From: Cerrena zonata
Lineage: Eukaryota > Basidiomycota > Agaricomycetes > Polyporales > Cerrenaceae
Direction of reading: 5' to 3'
Length of the DNA: 64,000 nt
NCBI GenBank assembly: GCA_038087015.1
Contig: JASBNA010000003.1
Location: 1,984,001-2,048,000 of the forward strand
Both the position numbers and the translations under genes were made by a program. The notes under the pieces are model-generated. The model saw only the letters and a list, made by a program, of their open reading frames with translations. It was not told the DNA's origin and did no database searches. Below, one piece after another: positions 47,585-63,923 of the stretch (positions within the stretch are counted from its first letter, which is position 1; the number at the start of each line of letters is the position of its first letter).

Positions 47585-48371
47585 CGTCTGGTGCGCAGGT
47601 GTGTTTATTGCTCTACTTAATGGAAGTATATCTAAACGTGCCCTCTTAATCTAGCAATTTTCAGCTTTGTGTTCAAAGACAGATCGACAGACTATAGAGG
47701 ACGTGCTGAATGACGACGATATTCACAAAAGCAGAATTTATGTAAGGGCCCAGAGGTGGCGAAAAGGTACAGGTATCGCGTAACGGTGCACGAGAACGAA
47801 GTATTTTGTCTGTAAAAGTTTCCACGCTGTGATAAATTAATGTATAACTTTTTGATAGGTATAGATGGGTTTGAGAGCAGGCTATCCAACACTGCATTGC
47901 GAAGGAGATGCAAGAACCATATGATGGAGCTTGTGTAATTCGACTATTGATAAGAGCCTCATTTTATTATTGTCTACCCTATGTCGAATATAGACACCTT
48001 GGATCTCTAGAACTTCTAAAGAGAGGGGGAAGATGCAAACGTCGAGAACTCTACAAAACAGTATTCTGATGGGCCAGAGAGGAGGAATACTGTCGAAAGC
48101 AGTTGATGCAATCTAGTCTTTGTGGGGATCCTTTACATGTACGTTTTGATCTCAGGTAAGTAGTCCAAATCGCGTACTATTGTAACCAAACTCAAGGGCT
48201 TGACGACTGTTAAAGTAAAGCTCGAAGTCCTTCCTACCGTTTGCTGGTATGTCTGCACAATATTCTAGGGATAATCGCTTTATTTGAATGATGGTCAACG
48301 AAGGTTTGTAGTTTTACAATTTCGTGGAAATGCAGATGTATGATGAGGATGAAATAACTTAGGAGACTAGT
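47585..48371. other. Intergenic, convergent 3' ends
   Basis: 787 bp between an F-box-type gene and the AlaRS stop. AT-rich with only short frames; should include two 3' UTRs. Confidence 0.5.
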
Positions 48372-52199
<3,828 letters not shown>

Positions 52200-52481
52200 C
52201 CCTTATCCAAGTCATCGCTGCCTTTTGCAATATTTATTCGTGAACAGAATTGCGGAGAGCTCTAGATAAGATAAGATCTCAAATCAAGTTATCCGCTTAC
52301 TAAGCACAGGCGTCACTACAGTAACATGCACATGACTGTGACCGACGCGATGCGGCACCGGCTTGTCAATGTCAGGCTAATCTGCATGTTAACGTTCAAC
52401 GTCCTACTCTCGTAACCAACTACCGCGGCGCGACCATAATACTGATCCTTTCCATACACCTACGATTTAGCAGTTCCTATC
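52200..52481. promoter_or_regulatory. Shared promoter region of ALA1 and an F-box-like gene
   Basis: 282 bp between divergent start codons. If ALA1 uses two starts, alternative transcription start sites should map near 52115-52260. No TATA box is obvious. Confidence 0.5.
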
Positions 52482-54090
52482 ATGTTATCGCTCTTGACGT
52501 GGTGGAACCATACTAGTGATCGAGTGCTGGCACTGGCTGGTCAAACTCTACAGGACCCTCACCACAACTCCCTTCAGCCGCAGCGTCATTGGCCGTCCCC
52601 CATAGGCCACTTACCTCACGAGCTTCTCTTAGAGATATTCTACCTCTGTCAAGATGGAGACTGGCCACTGACAGGATATTACGCTCGCATTCCCTACTAC
52701 CTCAGGTGGACCATACTCGCCCAGATCTGTTCCAATTGGCGGCATATTGCTCTTACCAATCCTCGATTGTGGTCCACCGTTTATCTAAATCATCCTGTTT
52801 ATGCCGAACAATGCTCTCTCAAGCATGCCAACAGGGTACCGTTACATCTCAGACTGAAACCATGCGATCTGCGTTGCCAATATCAAACATTTCTCAACAA
52901 ACTCCTCGCAAGACTCGATCGCGTTCAATCAATTGAATTTTGGTTTACTCAATCCTGGTGTAATTCCCCGACCTGGGAGCGGAACTTTACCCTGCCGCCT
53001 GTCACCAGTGCGCTACAGTCATTAACCGTCCACATACCCGCCGAGGACCACACGATGGAATTCGTACATTGGGTCAAGGAATGTTCCTTTCCTACTATCA
53101 GAAACTTGCAACTGGTTGGCACTGTCACGAATATCCCAAAATGTCTTCTTGGTCCTACATTGACGAAGTTGATCCTTCGTGCTAACCACGGTGGCGGTTC
53201 CCAATCTATCGAATTTATTATGCTTGTGCATTCGCTTTCTCAAATGTCACATCTGGAAGTACTGAAGCTCAAAGACGTGCAACTTCTAGGAAACTGTACC
53301 CAAGCTATAATGAACACTCCTATCATTAGTCTCCCGAACCTCCGCCAACTCTTGCTTTGGACATCCCACCCCTCGGCTGAACTGGACTACTCGAATTTAT
53401 TCAGTCTATTGAAGATCTCTTTCACCGTAAAGTGTACCCTCACGTTCGCAAGTTCTACCACGACCCAAAATGTCACTTCAATCTTCCGCGCCCTTCAAAG
53501 GTACTTGCGTTCAGGCGATCTCCGTGGCTTGTCACTTAGAAACGACTTTACCTCCTCCCACTTCGGTTGCTCCCTGGCCCCTCTTGATGTCAGAACTAGC
53601 TTTGACAACTTCATGGATCAACGTCTGATTGTAAACCTCTCTTGCGCATTATCAGAGCCTACCTGGGGATCATATTCTCGGCGGGCTAGATTTGAAAGGA
53701 ATACAAACACTGGCTCTTAAGTCAGACTGCTTCAATGGTGTTGATCTGGTTTGGAGACGGACTCTACTCCAATGCCCTAGTCTGGAGAGGCTATCTATGT
53801 GGGGTGATTGCGCAAACGTCTTGATTAAATCACTATATGGACTTCAAAGGCTCGTCGACTCGACGATACTTCTACCCGAACTTGTGGAACTTACGCTCTC
53901 GCACGTGTGGTGGCGTAATACAGACGAGGTGATAGCTGGTGGAAAAGGCCGTTTCATGAAAGACATGGTTTCCCTGTTGACTCATAGAGCTGCAATGAAT
54001 AATCCGTTGCAAAACGTGATTATCAGGAAATGTTGCAATATGGATGCTTCGGATGTGAAGGAGCTGGCGTCTATGGGCGTATGTTGTTGA
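52482..54090 (+). CDS. F-box-like protein, tandem copy 1, one apparent frameshift
   Basis: Intronless gene of about 535 residues. Near residue 43 it reads LPHELLLEIFYLCQDGDW, then ILAQICSNWRHIALTNPRLW, the F-box-like signature common in mushroom genomes (candidate SCF adaptor). LRR-like segments follow: LGPTLTKLILRANHGG, MSHLEVLKLKDVQLLG and LPNLRQLLLWTSHPS. The frame breaks at an extra T in 53675-53676: SEPTWGSY should continue as LGGLDLKGIQTLALKSD, matching its neighbour (STWDDFLGKLKLEGLQTLVL). The end may also be shifted, since GVCC-stop aligns with the neighbour's GICVEWD if one T at 54084-54085 is removed. It is clearly related to the next gene over its whole length. Confidence 0.7.
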
Positions 54091-54716
54091 TTGGGATGGT
54101 TATTAACTTATTAATACGGGACTCATTGAGATGCTTGTAGTTCCAGTCGAGGGAGGTGACGAAGGGGAATATCGATATATTCCTATGCCATCATCGATTG
54201 TTGCTGATGAGTCTTTCTGATGACCACCTAGAGGACTATGATCCATGACCACCAACTGAATGACAATGTATAATAATGACCTCTTTACATTTATCGATGG
54301 TTCCTATAAGATGTATTTGAACTATGGGTATTATACTATTATTTATTCTGAGCAGAATTGTGAAGGATTGGTAGATAAGATGATCTTTGTCAACTTGTCC
54401 ACTTCGGTATTTTGTTCGTTCAGTCAATTCGAATGACTTCTTGAGATCATAATAATCTTCTCAAACGTGTAGAGTACTACGCTTATACATATATAAGATC
54501 TTGCAACCGTTGTCTGACAAACACACTTACTCGCATTCCCTCACAGTCCATACTTGCATGTGACCCAAACGCGCATGTCACAGTCACGTGAGTGTCACCA
54601 TCCAAGTCTCGTTCGAGAGCCGCCGTGAAGTCGCCCAACTAACCACATCCATCTAAGCTAGGTATTTCAGAAAAAAGGCATCAAGATCTCACAGTTGACT
54701 TTGGCTTCTCACTACT
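54091..54716. promoter_or_regulatory. Spacer between the tandem F-box-like genes, with a TATA box
   Basis: 626 bp between two plus-strand genes. TATATAAG at 54490-54497, about 220 bp before the next ATG, is a good TATA-box candidate for the second gene. The rest is AT-rich with only short frames and no supported gene. Confidence 0.5.
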
Positions 54717-56404
54717 ATGTTCAACTCGAGCCGGCGGGATCACCACCTCTGTAATATGGAACTGGTTGAGAGTCGATCTGGCCAGAACCCTATCGAGCTT
54801 CAACGACTTCACAACGACGTGAAGTCGTCCCCCTTATATGATCTACCATCCGAGATTCTCTCAGAAATTTTCTACCTATGCCAAGATGGAACATGGCTTC
54901 TACCCAAGAAATCCTTGACGATTCCGCTGATGGTCAAGACGGGTGCCCATTTATGTTCAATCGGCTTCCCGGCCACCACCAATGGATTATACTTGTTCAA
55001 ATATGTGATCGTTGGCGCCAGATCGCTCTTAGCACTCCTCAGCTGTGGTCTGTTATCTACCTGGATGCACCCCTTTTTGCTAGAGAGTGCTGTATGGATC
55101 GTGTCAAGGCGGTGCCATTGCATCTCAGACTATCCCAACCGCTGTTTCGTCACAGAAAATCAACCCTTCTTACAGAGATCATTGGAAGCCTCAATTGCGT
55201 CGAAACGATCGAATTTCACCTTACCGACAGTGATGATCTTATCCTTTGCAAGGGGGGCTACACGATTCCGTCGGTTGCTCATGTCCTCCGCTCGTTACGT
55301 ATCCTTGTAGACTCTCGGAATGACGGCATCCAATTTCTGCAGCGACTTAAAGACTGCAGTTTCCCTGCCATTAGCACGTTGGAACTGGTTGACTGCGTCG
55401 CACGTATTCCAGATTGTCTTTTGGCCCCCACATTAACCAAATTAACCCTTCGGGTACAACGAAACACCCATCAATCCGTGGATTTCACTGCGTTCGTGCA
55501 GTTGCTTTCTCATATGTCACGTTTGGAAGTTTTGCAGCTCGAAGGTATGCAGCTATCAAGAAATGACGACAAACTTTTGGCGAACATTTCAACTGTAACA
55601 CTCCCCAACCTCCATCAGATCGTATTTAGTGCAAACTACCCCTCCTCGGAACTGGATTATCTGGCTCTGTTCAATCTCTTGAACATTCCTTCCATCTTGA
55701 AGTGTACCTTCACATTCTTGAGCCACACAGTGCTCGAAAATATCACCTCAGTCTTCCGCGTACTTCTGGAGCATTTGCATGCATTCGATCTCCGTACCTT
55801 GCTCCTTCAAAGCTTGAATCACGAATGTACCTTTGGCTTTGGGCAGGGCTCTCTCGATATACCAAACTCCGAGAACGTACTGGGTTTGATTTCAGAAGCC
55901 CTCTGTCTGCAAATATGTTTGCGACATTCGGTTTCGAAGTCCACCTGGGATGATTTTCTAGGGAAACTCAAGTTGGAAGGCCTACAAACGCTAGTCCTGA
56001 GGGACCTTACGTGGGGACCTTGTTGTCATCCTGACATCGGGATGGTATGGGAATACATGGTACCCCAATGCCCCGATTTAAAGGAGCTGAGCGTCATGGG
56101 TGATCGTGCGCAGGAATTGGTCAAATCTTTACTAAACTCACAGATTGTCCTCTCCGAATTGCAGACAATCTCCTTCTCATCAGTGGGACGCTATGATGAT
56201 GGGAATGTCGAGCAAGGTCGTTTCATGGAGGACGTGCTCTCCTTGTTGACTTATAGGCTTACCACAAACATCCCACTGCAGAAGGTGACTCTTCGTGAAT
56301 GCCGTAACGTGGACGAATGGGATGTTGAGGAGCTGATGTCTATAGGTATATGCGTTGAATGGGATAGATATCAAACCGAAGACATGTATATCATTCAAGT
56401 TTGA
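54717..56404 (+). CDS. F-box-like protein, tandem copy 2, one apparent frameshift
   Basis: About 562 residues, no intron. The start frame reads YDLPSEILSEIFYLCQDGTW, and the frame from about 54950 on reads LPGHHQWIILVQICDRWRQI then ALSTPQLWSVIYLD. Together they make the same F-box-like signature as the preceding gene, so one base is missing between about 54900 and 54960 (the GGG at 54940-54942 is a candidate). The LRR-like body aligns with its neighbour throughout: LLAPTLTKLTLRVQRN, MSRLEVLQLEGMQLS and LPNLHQIVFSANYPSSELDY. It ends ELMSIGICVEWDRYQTED. The pair is a tandem duplication that has diverged to roughly half identity by eye. If the shift is real, the copy lacks a functional F-box. 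Confidence 0.68.
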
Positions 56405-58965
56405 ACTGCTTTCCGTGTCGTATTCCTCGGTACAGACCTATTTCGCTATAACCATGGAGCATCTGACTCCGATACCTGATAGGTAGATAAGACACAAATG
56501 TATGAATAATTAACGACATTCCGCCACATCTACTATTGTTTACCATTAGTTTGCAGGCCTTACCTGGCCGAATAAAATGTGCCTATTTAACCAGCACCAT
56601 AGCGAAGGGCATATGTATATCTCTTCTTGACGGTTGACCAACCTCAAGAGACTCATACCCAACCGTTGCATGACTCACAAGATGAGACAATCTAACGCTT
56701 CACTATAGCATGATCCGAGTCCCTGTGATGCTCTTATCATCACCGCCTGCAACGAGAACTGAGGTAACATAAATACACACCTGTCCCCAACCTTTTTACG
56801 GCAATTATACAGGCGAAACGGCCCCGATCTCCCTTACATCCGCCTCGAGGCAAGTCGTGAAGTAGATCATCTGACCCTCGACTTCATCGCGTATCTGACG
56901 CTTCGTACCATGATCCTCAAACACGCAGATCTACAGGCAACCAGTACGTTAGCGATGAATGCAACGAGATCCCTATAAAAACTCGTGTTTGAATCGTTTC
57001 ATGAAGGTTCCATACATCGAATTATGACCGTGTGAAGGTCTAGGTCTCGAGGCCGCCACAAGACGTCAGATTAGATACGCCATTTGTACATCGAGGTGAT
57101 TGAGAAGCAGAATGGATAGCCCCCAGGAAAATCAGAAGAAAATGCGGGGAAAATGCTCCCCCAAGTACGGCACAGAGAACCGATGAAAAGCTGGGATAGT
57201 GTAAAAGAGGGGGCACACGACCACCTCGAGGTTGTATTTTGTTTTCCAATTATATTCTTCTACAGTTATATCGCCGCCTTGCCGGTCATCGACAGGTGTG
57301 CTTGTGGCAAGTGCGGGAGAAAATACCGGAATTTCCGATAGATTACAAGCGTGCAGGGGTAAGTATCGGCCGGAAATGTGAAGAAATAGAGACAGACAGC
57401 GTCCGACAGACATGCATAATCAACGTTCTGGTGTCCAATTGACCCCATAGTGATTTGACGAGGAGTAACTCCTGACCATTGAATTCCGATACCAGGACGA
57501 ACAGCCTCAGTCTAGGGATTCAATGGAGCGTTAGTCGGCATTTGTCATGGCTATCCGTTGCGGTGACGAGGGAACGAACACACCTATGCGTGCATGGTGG
57601 AGAGTTTCCACTTCCGGACCTTGGTGCAGAAACGTACCGAGGGTGAAGTACAGGGATCATCAGCTGAGTATAATTCTGGAAATGTGGATCCGCCGAGGCT
57701 TGCGAACATGTTACAGCATGTTGGGGCAGAGAACCCTTCAGGGATAAATTGAGGAAAAGCAATCCGAAGTCAAGAGTCAGGGTGTACTAGATATCTGACT
57801 CGGTGCAGGAAATACATATCGGTTCGATTGAGTGATCTGTCCCTCGATGAGAATCCAAACGCATTCGGTAGATCAGTGTGGAACTGGCACTAGATCTGAG
57901 GTTAGATGGTTGCATCTTCTAGGAAACTATGGGCGCCACAATAAAAGATGTCCGCCACACGGTCTGGACTTTTAATTCAAGAGGCCGTTGCCACAGACTG
58001 TATGGGATATCAATGAGTTGTACGGGGATAGTACATAGTGTGATAATTCTCACCAAGACGCAACGGTCTGAATTCATAAAGCGATATTCATTGGCCTAAA
58101 TTCAGATGGCTATAGAAGCAAAGTTATATTAAGAATTATCATTGAGACACTCAGCACTCACCGACTGGAGATATTGACCCCAGAATTGCCAATTGGACCT
58201 AAACGTCTGATACATTCCGGCTATATTCATTCATGAGGACAATGGACTCGGGTTGCACCGACGGACAACTGCAAAGCACCACTTGAAACATTTAGTAGCA
58301 ATAGAAACAGTGGGTTGGAAACCATCAATACCGTTCAGTAGCATCGGGGGCAGCTTCTGGGGCCGTTAAACGTGTCTCAAGGGGCGGGTACCGGGGTAAT
58401 GTGTGCAAGATGTCCACAGATATCCACAATGACCAAAGGGCCCTGTTACCGGGCACCAGTGCCGTCGAGTTAATTAGGTTTTGCATTGGGAGCGGACTGT
58501 TAGTGCGCCGAACACCAGCGAACACCTAGCAACGATGAACGGAAGCGTTTGCTCGCTTGTGCTAAAGGAGAGACAATGTTTTCCCGGTATTTTTCGGTAT
58601 TTGCCGCAGATGTCGCCCTCACATCGGTGGAGGGTAACATGCTGATCTATATGTTGCCTAGAAGTGAACTGGGCATTAGTTTGGATTTGGACGAGACCAA
58701 ATGGTTAGGAGATCGGTTTGTTTTGGAAAGAATGTGACAGCTAGACTAAAATCTGAAGAAGAGAAGCCATAACAACACGACGCGTGTGTGACGTCAGAGC
58801 TGCACGAACATTCTAGATATGCTGAGGATAAAATACGTCGAATAGGCTTATATCGAGGTGACATGTCAAGACGAAACCTAGGCCTCGAGGAGAAGATACG
58901 AGTTCTCTCTAAAAGGAAGCACCTACTCCTATAAAAGAGATGAACATTCTCGCATAATATAGTCG

Positions 58966-58983
58966 TTAACGTTATAACGTTAA
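58966..58983. repeat. 18 bp perfect palindrome
   Basis: TTAACGTTATAACGTTAA reads identically on both strands. It lies about 30 bp downstream of TATAAAAG (58930-58937). It could be a site for a dimeric DNA-binding protein or chance in AT-rich DNA; no gene downstream was identified. Confidence 0.5.
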
Positions 58984-59505
58984 AGACCCATGTGCTCTGC
59001 CATGTCTAGTAATGCGTCCTGAAGTCACCAGGGCTAATAAAGTTCAAGTGGAGCAATCGGCGAACTTCAATGACGCTACCAAGTGGTATCTAGAACATGC
59101 CCAAACATTCAGTTGCATTCAGTGAACGTCAGAGGTACTTACTGGCAGGATGCCCAAGCTAGGAGCCCCACTACACGTATCGTATCATGTCATAAGTTGT
59201 TTTACGCCAGTGATGGAGTTAACGAGCCGTTTTCCCTTGCGGCGGTCATAGTTCACTCAGTAATCAGAGAAACTATGTCCAAGATCCACACTATTACTAT
59301 TTCTCCCAAGAATCTTGGTAGCTTTGAATACGTGGAACGAGCATGTCAGAAGTAGCGTCATCGTTGTGAACCTTTGTTGTTGGCGTTGTGGAGCCAAACT
59401 CAAGCTTTGAGTTGAGCAGTTCAACTCGAACAGCTAGGATCGATGAATCTCAGATTAGATTGAGTAAGATCTTTGTGACCGGCAAACCCCGTAGCCTTGG
59501 TTTTG

Positions 59506-60055
59506 TCACCACCTGAGCCTCATCCAAGTTATTCTCAACCACGACGTCAACAAAGCATATGACCTTGACCTTGTTTCCTGACCATTTCCAATAACGTAGT
59601 GGAGTTCCGACATTCTCTGTGCTCGGATACCCTGGTATCCATTCAAGACCTCCTTATAGATTCGAGGGAGCCCGTTCAAATCGCACCGAACGTCGTACTC
59701 TTCCTTCCGAGCTCCAAGATTGGAGATTCGGAATTCGGACACCACAAGATATCACAAGGGCGGAAGTGAACCACTTCCACGTTACATATTCGGACATGGT
59801 TTCTCTATGTGGCATTCTCTTCCATAATATCCGAGTCTCGCATCGTTCTCTTTGTCGTTTCCGCCAAGAACAAGAGGATCCATGGATGAACTGGATACGG
59901 TAGGTCGTTCCGTCTGGTTGACAATGCTATGGTATTCTGGATACGCTATACTTTGTAGGTTGCTTGCAGGTATGAATTCTAAGCGTCTTGGCAAAGTTGA
60001 ATGGACAGTGAATATATCGCTGGTATGGGAAACAACAACACCCGTTATAGAGTCG
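59506..60055 (-). pseudogene. Possible coding remnant or unrecognised gene
   Basis: On the minus strand a frame is open from about 60053 to 59782, including TLPRRLEFIPASNLQSIAY and LVLGGNDKENDARLGYYGRE. It is followed by a frame at 59745-59506 with EFRISNLGARKEEYDVRCDL and IYKEVLNGYQGIRAQRMSEL. The composition looks coding and the two pieces might be exons, but I found no clean splice pair, start codon or known family. It may be a decayed gene. Confidence 0.25.
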
Positions 60056-62125
60056 TGCTAAGTTGTTTCTTCTTTTTGATTAACTAAATTGAATCAATCG
60101 ACTGACTTGTTGTTCTATGATATCGTACGTTTATATCGTCGATTGAACGCATTCAAAGTGCTATATTCTCTATTTTCTCTCCCTGCAATGTGCGGCCGCC
60201 GCGCACATACCAAACTCGATCTCTCCATTTTAAACCATAACAGCTCTTTCCCCACATGGAAGTAGATCACCATCCTCTGTTATACTCATCCATTCTCTAC
60301 AGGCCCAGAACTCGTACACAGAATGTCCTTGATAATCGGAAGTTCTCCTCATCCCAAGATGAACTGAACCTACTATACGTCTCTCGAACTGCGGTGTCCC
60401 AGTCTTGTCTCTTGTGCAATATCTTGTCCATGGTTATCGAACTCATGAACACAAGACTCCACAGCTATCGGCTTGCCGGGCGGACCGTCCTAGGTTCCGA
60501 AGCCGAGTCATACAAACCACCCACAGTCATACGCATACACTCTGCAGCGAACGACGTATCGAGGCTGTAATGGCAATAAATCATAAGCCCCACCATCGAT
60601 GACCTATCGAACTCTAAAGATAGTCTATTGGGGAGAGGAAGACGAATCCTGTTCCTTTCCTGTTCTTCCCGACTGCGCCGTACCTCCCCGGATTCGGACT
60701 CGGTGCTGCGAAAAGGAACAGGCTGTCTGACAAGGTTTCACTATAGTAAATACAACTCTGTTCGACTGTGCTTTACCCATGCGTTCGAACGATATCATTT
60801 CGATGACCGATGACTTCATAGCCCTTCATGTCCGCATTCGATAGGTCTTGATGCATAGATCGAGCTGGATGCGCAATTAGGAGGGCATTATGAACCGTGT
60901 CTGACGTTGCGGCCACCGTGTCCCGGGAGTTATTTATTGTTGGAATTAGGAATCGGTTTGTTGGTTATATACCAATACGAAATACGGATGGGGTGGACGA
61001 TTGTTAATCTGTCTTTGTTTCGGCATCTATGAGCCCATGACAAATTTAGTTCTCAGACTTGCTTGAACAACGTTTCAACGACCCGGCTTTCATTAAACGC
61101 ACTTTCCTTTTCGTTATTTTACCCCACACAACGACAACAATAAAAAAGGTTATCCAATACCAAAAATTATACATATCACACAAAGGTACAAAACAAAACA
61201 GCCCTCGAAACCGGAGCAGTCCAACAACGCAGGGCCCACAAAAAAACCAAACCACCCGAGATCTGCTCTCACCTCTCGTAATCCGGTCCAGTCATCCCAC
61301 TCATCTGCATCACCCGGCGTGTTTCATCCACTTTCGCAGTACTTTTTCCCACTCTCACTCGCACTACCTATGCCCAAAGGCCTATAGGACATGTTTCGGA
61401 CTCGGACTTGCTCACGAATTCCCTAGGCCTTCGGCAAACGGACAATCCCACCAGAATATACGAGAACGATCAATTCTAGGTTGCGTAAGGCTGTTGTGGC
61501 TAGGCGTCTGGGATGGAGAGACCTAGGGATGGGGATTATGAAGATTCGAGAACGAGTGAGGGAGTGCTTGTGTCTGCCAGTGAGAGATATGCCAGTGGGA
61601 GTTCGGTGGAACGCGTCAGTGGATGGTCAAGTGGTGTGACACGGCATAGGGATACACGCAAATGCATATGCAAACTTTTCCTGAAGCCACCTTGAGAATG
61701 AAAAAAGACGTCTCGGCATGCCAATGGGGTGCGTGAGTGCGTGTTTAATGCGGCTGGCTCTCCCTAAGCTTCAGCCTGAGTGCTCGGTGGTAACCAACAT
61801 GAACGAATGACTAGTACTAGAACCATAGCGTGACCGATGGCAAGCTGAACTCTGTTATTCAGCTTCGAGGCTTGTGTTTATTCATGACATGATTCCAAGT
61901 CGAGTCATTCAAGAAAGCCCCGAGGTAAGCCTCCAGGCAGAAAGCCGGTACGCACTTCTCAAGAATCACACTGCCCAATGGAAACTGGCGCTTGAGTTTC
62001 TTGCCGGGATGGTTTTCAAGCTAGAAGCTTGGAGACTCCATATGCATACAGCTTGAACGATTTGCGCCTTTTGAATTTCGGGTAATCGTAACATTCATGG
62101 AGTGTCAGGCTTACGTCGGGGGCGA

Positions 62126-62142
62126 AGAGAGAGAGAGAGAGA
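62126..62142. repeat. GA dinucleotide microsatellite
   Basis: An uninterrupted 17 bp (AG)n tract. No function is implied. Confidence 0.8.
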
Positions 62143-62844
62143 ACAATCACACAGTGGGGTGTATGTTTCAAGACGGTAGACATTGCATTCTTCAAATTCA
62201 CGCTATATAAAATCCAACACGACCATAGATCGAAAGCATCGAAAAGATGTGTAGAGAAAAAAGGAAATCCAAAGAAGAGCACACAAAAACACAACAGCCC
62301 AAGACGGGTTCGGGGAAAAAAGATATCATGTAGACTGAAGACGAAATGAAAAAAGTGTGAGGAAAAAAATGATAATGCGTGAGGAGATCCAAATGTTCGT
62401 GAATTGCGATGATTGCATAACAGTACAATTGTGATATTGCTTCCGAAAATTTCGTCCAAACAAGACATGGTCCAGGGGAGTCGTGAGATGAGATGAATGT
62501 GGGAGGGGGGATAGATACGTGATAGAGATATGTTGGGTTGGTGGGAGGGATATAGGGGAGCATGCATGGTAAAATGAAGTCATAAAGATAACCGTAACCA
62601 TGAACTCTTTTAGAAGAGATGCGCGTGTATGCGTGAGGAAGGGAATTGCCACTTGTATGAGGTTTATATGTGTTGGGAGGACGTGAAGTATGAAGTTGGG
62701 TGTGGGAGTTTCGTAACAGACATGAGAGAGGCATCGCAGGGAGGGGGTTGTTGGGTGGGTCGTGGCAATTGAAATTTGTATGTATGGGGGGTATCGCAGT
62801 CGTAAGCAAAGTGTGCACGGAACTCTATGGGTTCTTCTCCACGT

Positions 62845-63923
62845 CTAGTTGAACGTCCGCCGGATTCGTTGTTTAATGTGGAAGACGTTAAACCGGAAGC
62901 GAAGCGTGACAGCTTGCCATTGTCTGCGGAGTGAATGCGTACACGAGGGTCTAGAGTGACGGAGATTAGGTTCATTGTTATCGGGCGGAAGTTAATCAAA
63001 GATACTTACACAAAGTCATGATCATCGACGTCAAGGTGTTCGTCATGCTCAGAAGGGTGGTGGTCATCTCGCGCCTTTTCCGCATCTGCGGAATTTCTCC
63101 TCTCCTTCTCCTGCTTACTCGCGGACCTGCCGGATATGAGACGATGGTGTATACGCGACTTGGTTGGACGATCCTCGTCTTCGCCATCGCGTTCGAGGGC
63201 CGAATCTAATGGAGTACCTTCGAACGGCGAGGACACGAGCTGAAGCGCGTTGTCATCGTCGTCATTTAATGATACGGGAGAAGACGACAGGGGTGTTGGC
63301 TCGCCAAACCAGCGTGGTGGCGAGTAATTGTGCGGTGTGAACAGACGCGTCTTTGGCTCGGGGACGAGGCGACTAAAGTGCGAATGCGAGCTGAAGGTTT
63401 CGTCGTCTTCTATGTCATCATCACCATCTTCATCATCACCCTCTACCGCCCAGTCACGCTCCCACTCGGGTCGAACACCAGTTGGTGTGGCAGCCATTGA
63501 GTACTGATTCGAGGAGTAACGGTAGCTGGAGTAATTTGAGTAACCGTCTCGAGGTACGCTGAGAGACCGTGAGCTGCCTTGACTGGTACGCCGCTGCTTT
63601 GTTGTTGTTTTTGAGCGGAGGACTGGGAAGTCGCGGTAGTCTGGGTCGTGTAGGTCGCCACGGTGGTCGACATAGGCCCGGGACGGAGATGCGGCAGTAG
63701 ATGAACTTGAGGCGGAAGAGTAAGCTGGGTCTAGAAGACGGGAGATGTCATCTGCACGAGATGAAGGCGAGTATTGAGAGGAGCCATGGTGTGGCAGGAG
63801 GGTGGAAATGCGGGGGACAGGTGAATGCGAACGGCGGGATTGGTGGCGCCGTTTTGCGCGTTGTTGTACAGAGTGTAGAGAGGAGTGTGCTGAAGCTGGG
63901 GAATGGGATTGTAGATCGTACAT
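62845..63923 (-). CDS. Serine-rich hypothetical protein
   Basis: Two exons (63010-63923, 62845-62950) give about 339 residues. Exon 1 is Ser/Arg/Tyr/Asp-rich and looks disordered: AKRRHQSRRSHSPVPRIST, SSRADDISRLLDPAYSSAS, a Tyr/Ser-rich patch (YSNYSSYRYSSNQYS), an acidic run (GDDEDGDDDIEDDE) and an end DEHLDVDDHDF. With a GTAAGT donor after GACTTTGT, exon 2 encodes an Arg-rich, amphipathic-looking end (RRQWQAVTLRFRFNVFHI then KQRIRRTFN), which could contact a membrane or nucleic acid. No enzyme domain or signal peptide is seen. An alternative reading frame of exon 2 is longer but does not join in phase. Confidence 0.55.

Larger units (their letters stand above)
56405..62844. other. Gene-poor region of about 6.4 kb
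   Basis: The longest stretch in the window without a supported gene. Open frames are short, start mostly without ATG, and show no domain. Items seen inside are a possible coding remnant on the minus strand at 59506-60055, a TATA-like element and palindrome near 58930-58983, a GA microsatellite at 62126-62142, and a plus-strand 60-codon frame at 61513-61695 of coding-like composition (RPRDGDYEDSRTSEGVLVSA). The part next to 62844 should be the 3' UTR of the last gene. It may hold decayed transposon sequence or non-coding RNA genes, neither of which I can demonstrate. Confidence 0.5.

Noticed and set aside
61059..61526. 155-codon plus-strand frame
   Set aside because: It begins at a TTG, its composition shifts abruptly, and no domain or splice structure supports it.
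62198..62999. Minus-strand frames of 111-206 codons downstream of the last gene
   Set aside because: They are His/Ser/Pro/Phe-rich frames in a purine-rich plus strand, likely the 3' UTR. The 62664-62999 frame does not join in phase to the preceding exon.
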